Shown piece after piece: positions 23,187 through 26,396 of a stretch of DNA of 26,396 bases. The DNA comes from a virus: the IMG/VR virus record IMGVR_UViG_3300033155_001586, positions 1 to 26,396 of that record. One strand, 5' to 3'. Each line of letters begins with the position of its first letter. The first letter of the stretch is position 1. A program made the position numbers and the translations under genes. The notes beneath the pieces were generated by a model. It did not search any database, was not told where the DNA came from, and saw only the letters and a program-made list of their open reading frames with translations.

Positions 23187-24349
23187 TAAATGTCTGTACG
23201 CCTCCAAGAAAAAGTCGACGAAAGTGACGCCGTCACAGATAACTGCATGGTCTGAGAACCGCCCGCACCATTTAGAATGACCGAAAAAGTAGGAGGCGAA
23301 CCGCCACCAAGCTTAAGCTTCGTGTGAACACTGTCGTCAGCGCTTGAAGCGTCAGCAGAAGCCGTGCCGTCGTGCATGCCCGTGACCTTTACAAACCTAA
23401 CATTCGCTGGAGTAGCCTCGTCAAATACATGGACCTCCCACTCCGACATTTTTATGCTGTCAACAAGGACAGAATCTAAAACCGTCGCCGTTGTAATGCC
23501 CGTAGTCTGACCACTAGTGGCCACAGACAAAGCTTCGACAAAAGTTTCAAGATCCTGTAATGCCGCGTGAGTCGTCTGCGAGTCTGAAATAGTTGTGCCC
23601 GTAAACGTCCCGTGGTCAGTCGAACCCTGAGACTCTCCCGAAAGAGTCGTAAGATCTAACTGGTTACCGTCAAGCTTCTGTATAGCGCTCTCTACAGTGT
23701 CAGCAGTAGAGACCGTGCCGTTAGCGGCAGCGTAGCCAGAAGAAAGGTTAATGCCTGTAGCAAAGTCCCAGTCAATATCGCCCATCTTAATAGCGTCAGT
23801 GCCGTTAAAGTGAACAATAGCTTGGTTCTCCTGAGAACCGTCAGAGTCAGGTAAGTAGTTCGCACAAATAAAGTTGTCGTCAGCAGCCAAAGCAGGGCTT
23901 GCTGCCGCAAAAGTAACACTAGGAGCCGATATAACCGTGACCTCCCAGAGAGCCTCAGTACCGCCCACACCGCCCAATACAAGGTCGCCCACGGTAAAGT
24001 CAGCAGCTACCATAGTGGTGCCTTCATCGTCCGAGAAAGGACTGGACACTAGGTCCCTAGCTCCCGCCGTGATCGCATCGCCAGTGGCTGCACGAAGTGA
24101 TTTAAACGTCTGGGCGTTAACCTCTGACGTTCTCGCCATTCTAGACCAGTCAGCAGCAGCGCCAGCGTTTGCAAACTTCATGTAGAAATCGCCGTTATCT
24201 TGTAAGTAAGACGATCCAATGGCCGAGCCGTCTTCTATGCCAGCGTCCCCGCCAGGCACTCCTGATCCCGAAATTAAACGAGGACCTGAGTCCGCGTTAA
24301 GTTGGGTTATCTCAAATCCTAATTCCGCTTTAAATGGTACTCGTGACAT
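23186..24349 (-). CDS. Fibre-like structural protein (387 aa)
   Basis: Acidic, Thr/Ser/Ala/Gly-rich and beta-prone. The N-terminus (FKAELGFEI, then GPRLISGSGVPGG and SSYLQDNGDFYMKFAN) resembles head- or tail-fibre proteins of marine podophages, where a short display module includes YLQ and W. The middle holds two related stalk units: TADTVESAIQKLDGNQLDL and SQTTHAALQDLETFVEAL, with a shared A(I/L)Q(K/D)L core, and a GTFTGTTISD step between. The C-terminal region has PANVRFVKVTGMHDGTAS and a GGSPPTFSVILNGAGGS segment. The ATG is preceded by GGAGGAAACTAAA, a strong site. It overlaps the following 85-aa gene by one base. It is probably a trimeric appendage protein; no enzymatic motif is visible. 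Confidence 0.7.
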   Translation of the reverse strand: MSRVPFKAELGFEITQLNADSGPRLISGSGVPGGDAGIEDGSAIGSSYLQDNGDFYMKFANAGAAADWSRMARTSEVNAQTFKSLRAATGDAITAGARDLVSSPFSDDEGTTMVAADFTVGDLVLGGVGGTEALWEVTVISAPSVTFAAASPALAADDNFICANYLPDSDGSQENQAIVHFNGTDAIKMGDIDWDFATGINLSSGYAAANGTVSTADTVESAIQKLDGNQLDLTTLSGESQGSTDHGTFTGTTISDSQTTHAALQDLETFVEALSVATSGQTTGITTATVLDSVLVDSIKMSEWEVHVFDEATPANVRFVKVTGMHDGTASADASSADDSVHTKLKLGGGSPPTFSVILNGAGGSQTMQLSVTASLSSTFSWRRTDI

Positions 24350-24350
24350 T

Positions 24351-24710
24351 TTAGTTTCCTCCCTGAAGTAATCTTGTCGTGTTCACTGTGATAGTGAAGA
24401 CCTCATTGTTCGTGATGGATACACGAAAGTCACTACCTAAGATACTGGGCAGGACCGTTAAGTTCATTTTGCCCACTTTCTCTGAGACCGAGTCAGTAAG
24501 CGTGGCCGTCGTGAGGCCCGTCCTAGTTACTGAGAGGGTAAATGATTTTGTCTTAGTCAATGAGGCGTCGTGGGTTTCTATTCTGTAGATGGCGGAGTGG
24601 AAGGTTGTGCGAGGGATCGTATCTACCTCGACTGTGGTCGAGGACGTTATCGACTTCGTTGACAGTCTCGTCCAGGGAGCCGGGGTGTTTGCCGAAGTTA
24701 CACCCGCCAC
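24351..24710 (-). CDS. Small beta-rich hypothetical protein (119 aa)
   Basis: No family recognised. It is Thr/Ser-rich and strand-rich throughout (SITSSTTVEVDTIP, FTLSVTRTGLTTATLTDSVSEKV, VFTITVNTTRLL), without cysteine or charge clusters, like a small beta-sandwich virion protein. The start is GTG, overlapping the 133-aa gene's stop (TAGTG), with GAGGAG about 9 bases upstream. The 387-aa gene begins one base after its end. It is the third of three consecutive small beta proteins after TerS, which suggests an assembly of coat, connector or fibre-base components, but the sequence gives no specific role. Confidence 0.65.
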   Translation of the reverse strand: MAGVTSANTPAPWTRLSTKSITSSTTVEVDTIPRTTFHSAIYRIETHDASLTKTKSFTLSVTRTGLTTATLTDSVSEKVGKMNLTVLPSILGSDFRVSITNNEVFTITVNTTRLLQGGN

Positions 24711-25111
24711 TACGCTAGCTCCTCAACATCTAAGGGAAGAGCGCCCGTTGCACCTGGCTCAAGCTTTGCGTAAATAATGATAGAGTCTGAAATGCCGTAA
24801 AAGGCCGAGCCCGTGTTTACAACCGTAGAACCGGAGTAGCCCGCAGGGAGGGTGGTTGAGATATAATTTAGTTTTATCTGCCAACCCGTGTAGTTGTAAA
24901 TGTTTATTGTGTTCCTGCCTGCCTGTGGGACGGCAGGGAGAGGTGTCCAAGTGGCCGCGCTTAGTGTAACCTCTGTAAATACGCCACCGATGGTTAAGCC
25001 GGAAGGTGTGAAAGATCCCGTGACAACACCTGCGATCTGTACTTCGTGGTCACCAGAAGTTATATTCTTTTTTATGACCGTCCCAAGGGACGCTAACATT
25101 CCCTTAATCAT
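24710..25111 (-). CDS. Small beta-rich hypothetical structural protein (133 aa)
   Basis: Function unknown. The N-terminus is a short amphipathic helix (MIKGMLASLGTVIKK). It is followed by strands rich in G, T, V and I (SGLTIGGVFTEVTLSAATWTPLP, then GRNTINIYNYTGWQIKLNY) and a C-terminal SDSIIIYAKLEPGATG. The NTINIYNYTGWQI-to-IIIYAKLE pattern resembles small virion proteins with a jelly-roll or beta-sandwich core. It is joined to the upstream gene by an ATGA overlap and to the downstream gene by TAGTG, with AGGAG before its ATG. It was probably acquired or inherited as a unit with the flanking 121- and 119-aa genes. Confidence 0.67.
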   Translation of the reverse strand: MIKGMLASLGTVIKKNITSGDHEVQIAGVVTGSFTPSGLTIGGVFTEVTLSAATWTPLPAVPQAGRNTINIYNYTGWQIKLNYISTTLPAGYSGSTVVNTGSAFYGISDSIIIYAKLEPGATGALPLDVEELA

Positions 25112-25473
25112 TCAAATGGCTCCTGGTATTCAGTGTAAAATACAATAAGTTTATCGCCGGTGGTGATTCCGTTAAACCAAATGTCAGAGAGAAGTATGTA
25201 ACCGTCAAGAGCGCCAAAGTTATCGGCAGCGATCATAAACTGATCTACTGGACTAAATAAAGTATATCTATTTGTAGAGGTGGCTAGGTTTTCGTCCGTA
25301 GCGATGTACATCTTATCGGAAGAAGGCTCAAGTTGGATTGTTATCGACCTAGCTTTGATCGGCGGAAATGTAACTATCGGTCCGGTAGGGTAGAGCCTCT
25401 CCGGAGTGTTCGCTAGAGTTAGGGTCGGCTGCGGGACCAATGTCTTGAAGATCTGTTTCTGAGTTGATGCCAT
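25108..25473 (-). CDS. Small beta-rich structural-type protein overlapping TerS (121 aa)
   Basis: Residues 20-120 have the layout of a small phage structural protein: TPERLYPTG (23-31), AR-SITIQLEPSSDKMYIA, a serine/threonine loop, LFSPVDQFMIAADNFGALDG, then LSDIWFNGITTGDKLIVFYTEY. This 'displayed value' beta pattern occurs in many phage proteins of 110-125 aa with no assigned role. Its ATG at 25473 is weakly sited (AGAGA 7 bases upstream). Its first 41 codons overlap the TerS 3' end by 125 bases in another frame, including residues that appear to belong to the fold, so both frames seem to be used. It couples to the 133-aa gene by ATGA. Confidence 0.72.
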   Translation of the reverse strand: MASTQKQIFKTLVPQPTLTLANTPERLYPTGPIVTFPPIKARSITIQLEPSSDKMYIATDENLATSTNRYTLFSPVDQFMIAADNFGALDGYILLSDIWFNGITTGDKLIVFYTEYQEPFE

Positions 25474-26287
25474 CTGTTGTCTCTTTGGTGTCTATTTGTT
25501 TTATGTCTTCGTCAGCTATTAATAACGTGTGATCGTCGTTCGTGTGCTCCGGCGTTATGTCTTTTGGGTATTGAGTTGTTTGCGTTTCACTGTCCGGGAG
25601 AGGAACGCCCGTGTCAATAATTAACTGTAGTGGTGCCGAAGCGTCCCCTACGATCTTTGTCTGGTTACCAAAAGCCGATTGGTTTCCTTTCTCTGCGGCC
25701 CACTTGTAAGCGTCCATCTTTAGACGTGCTGCCGGGATCTCGTCCTTAGATAAGTGCTTAGAGCTGCCATCGTCGTTTTTTGGGTCCGCCGTGTCTATTA
25801 ACTTGTCGTGGTAGACGTGGGCGCGGTCCTGGAAAGCTAAGTTGATTGCCTTGTCGAAATCAGGGTAACTCCTCCTCCATCTCGCTATGGTGTTAAATGA
25901 AGGCAAGTCTAAGTCGACGTAATTTTTTGAAATTTGAGTGATCGTTTCGCCTTCGGCTATTTTTTGGCAAATTATGTCAGCAAGTTCTTCCGAGAAAGGA
26001 ACGGTGGGCGAAGGTAAGTGTTTTGTGTGGTCTAAGGTTTTATCTATATAGTACGTGGCTCCGTCTTTGTTTTTATATTCTGTGAATTTGTCTTTTTGTA
26101 AATCATAAGAGTCAGTTAGCGAGGATTGAATCTGTAAGACTTGGCCCGTTCTTTCTGAGACTATCTCTATTAAGTTATCCTTGTTTAGTCTTGCGAAAGT
26201 GTTGTCGTAGGTGCTTGCGGGTTTCTTTGTTGACGCGGCTGGGGTTAGGGCGGCTGGGGTTTTTATTGGGTCTGGGAGCTTTGTCAT
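25349..26287 (-). CDS. terS: Terminase small subunit (TerS)
   Basis: 312 aa. The DNA-recognition part is about 97-170: FSEELADIICQKIAEGETIT, then ISKNYVDLDLPSFNTIARWRRSYPDFDKAI, an HTH with the IA-x-W-x-x-x-x-PDF motif of phage terminase small subunits. It is followed by RAHVYHDKLIDTAD and by ARLKMDAYKWAAEKGN (187-202) to LQLIIDTGVPLPD (220-232), which usually closes such proteins. The first 95 residues (Pro/Thr/Lys-rich, then a YKNKDGATYYID segment) and the last 80 (acidic, disordered) are extra. It binds the packaging start site and hands DNA to TerL. The ATG has no good ribosome site, but no better start is seen. Its last 125 bases are shared with the next gene. Confidence 0.85.
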   Translation of the reverse strand: MTKLPDPIKTPAALTPAASTKKPASTYDNTFARLNKDNLIEIVSERTGQVLQIQSSLTDSYDLQKDKFTEYKNKDGATYYIDKTLDHTKHLPSPTVPFSEELADIICQKIAEGETITQISKNYVDLDLPSFNTIARWRRSYPDFDKAINLAFQDRAHVYHDKLIDTADPKNDDGSSKHLSKDEIPAARLKMDAYKWAAEKGNQSAFGNQTKIVGDASAPLQLIIDTGVPLPDSETQTTQYPKDITPEHTNDDHTLLIADEDIKQIDTKETTDGINSETDLQDIGPAADPNSSEHSGEALPYRTDSYISADQS

Positions 26288-26396
26288 TCTTGTAGTGGGG
26301 TGGGGTTTTGTTTGATTGTCAAAAGGTTTTCGCCTGAGGGGCCTCTGAAAGTGTTCCTATTATGTGGTGCGTTAGTTTTGGTAGGGGGAGGGGTGG
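26288..26396 (-). promoter_or_regulatory. G-rich leader upstream of TerS (window edge)
   Basis: No gene seen. The + strand has several G runs (26297-26306 and 26382-26394), so the leftward transcript would start with C runs. A CATAAT at about 26364-26369 on the - strand resembles a -10 box but no -35 is found 16-18 bases above it. The region probably carries the end of an upstream unit and the start of the late operon; the promoter is not identified. Confidence 0.3.

Noticed and set aside
23187-23207. TTG start seven codons before the 85-aa gene's ATG
   Set aside because: No ribosome site and a 22-base overlap with the 387-aa gene; the TAATG junction is typical of this operon.
26334-26347. 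GAGG/CCTC inverted repeat upstream of TerS as a terminator
   Set aside because: The loop is only two bases unless the stem is cut to three pairs, and no U-tract follows.

Overview
The window is one end-to-end virion-assembly and lysis operon of a short-tailed (podovirus) phage, read almost entirely leftward on the - strand. The order of recognisable proteins is that of T7 and Bordetella BPP-1-like podophages: TerL, portal, Bbp19-like protein, scaffold, major capsid, tail adaptor (gp11-like), tail nozzle (gp12-like), gp13-like GNAT protein, gp14/gp15/gp16-like ejection proteins, T7 gp17-type tail fibre, then lysis genes. The ejection-protein set and an M15 endolysin with no cell-wall-binding domain suggest a Gram-negative host. 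The host cannot be named, and no integrase, replication gene, tRNA, CRISPR array or insertion sequence is visible.

Layout in transcription order (right to left). (1) 26396-26288: short G-rich leader. (2) 26287-25349: terminase small subunit. (3) 25473-20956: a block of nine small or fibre-like genes between TerS and TerL. It holds three small beta-rich proteins, two fibre-like proteins with internal repeats, an 85-aa protein, an AT-rich gene for a YkgJ-type cysteine-cluster protein, and two small unknowns. (4) 20956-14197: packaging and head genes (TerL, 118-aa unknown, portal, Bbp19-like, scaffold, capsid, decoration candidate, adaptor). The only intergenic gap above 200 bases, 16220-16437, lies between scaffold and capsid. 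(5) 14196-2011: nozzle, GNAT protein, three ejection proteins and the 1046-aa tail fibre. (6) 2011-427: five small genes ending in the M15 peptidase. (7) A 5'-incomplete + strand gene enters from the left edge and converges on the operon, sharing a TTAA with the endolysin stop.

Genes are packed with 1-4 base stop/start overlaps (TAATG, ATGA, TAGTG), so translational coupling probably sets much of the stoichiometry. TerS and TerL cut and pump DNA through the portal into a scaffolded capsid. The adaptor and nozzle close the vertex, gp14-16-like proteins are ejected to extend the tail into the cell, and the fibre binds the host. The M15 enzyme plus small membrane-type proteins lyse the cell.

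The least ordinary points are: a 125-base out-of-frame overlap between TerS and the next gene; a roughly 215-residue LamG/concanavalin-like insertion in the tail nozzle; the cysteine-cluster gene, markedly AT-richer than its flanks; a fibre-like gene block separating TerS from TerL; and a strong hairpin inside the opposing + strand gene that may end the late operon. I did not find a defence system, a diversity-generating retroelement or another clearly novel multi-gene system.
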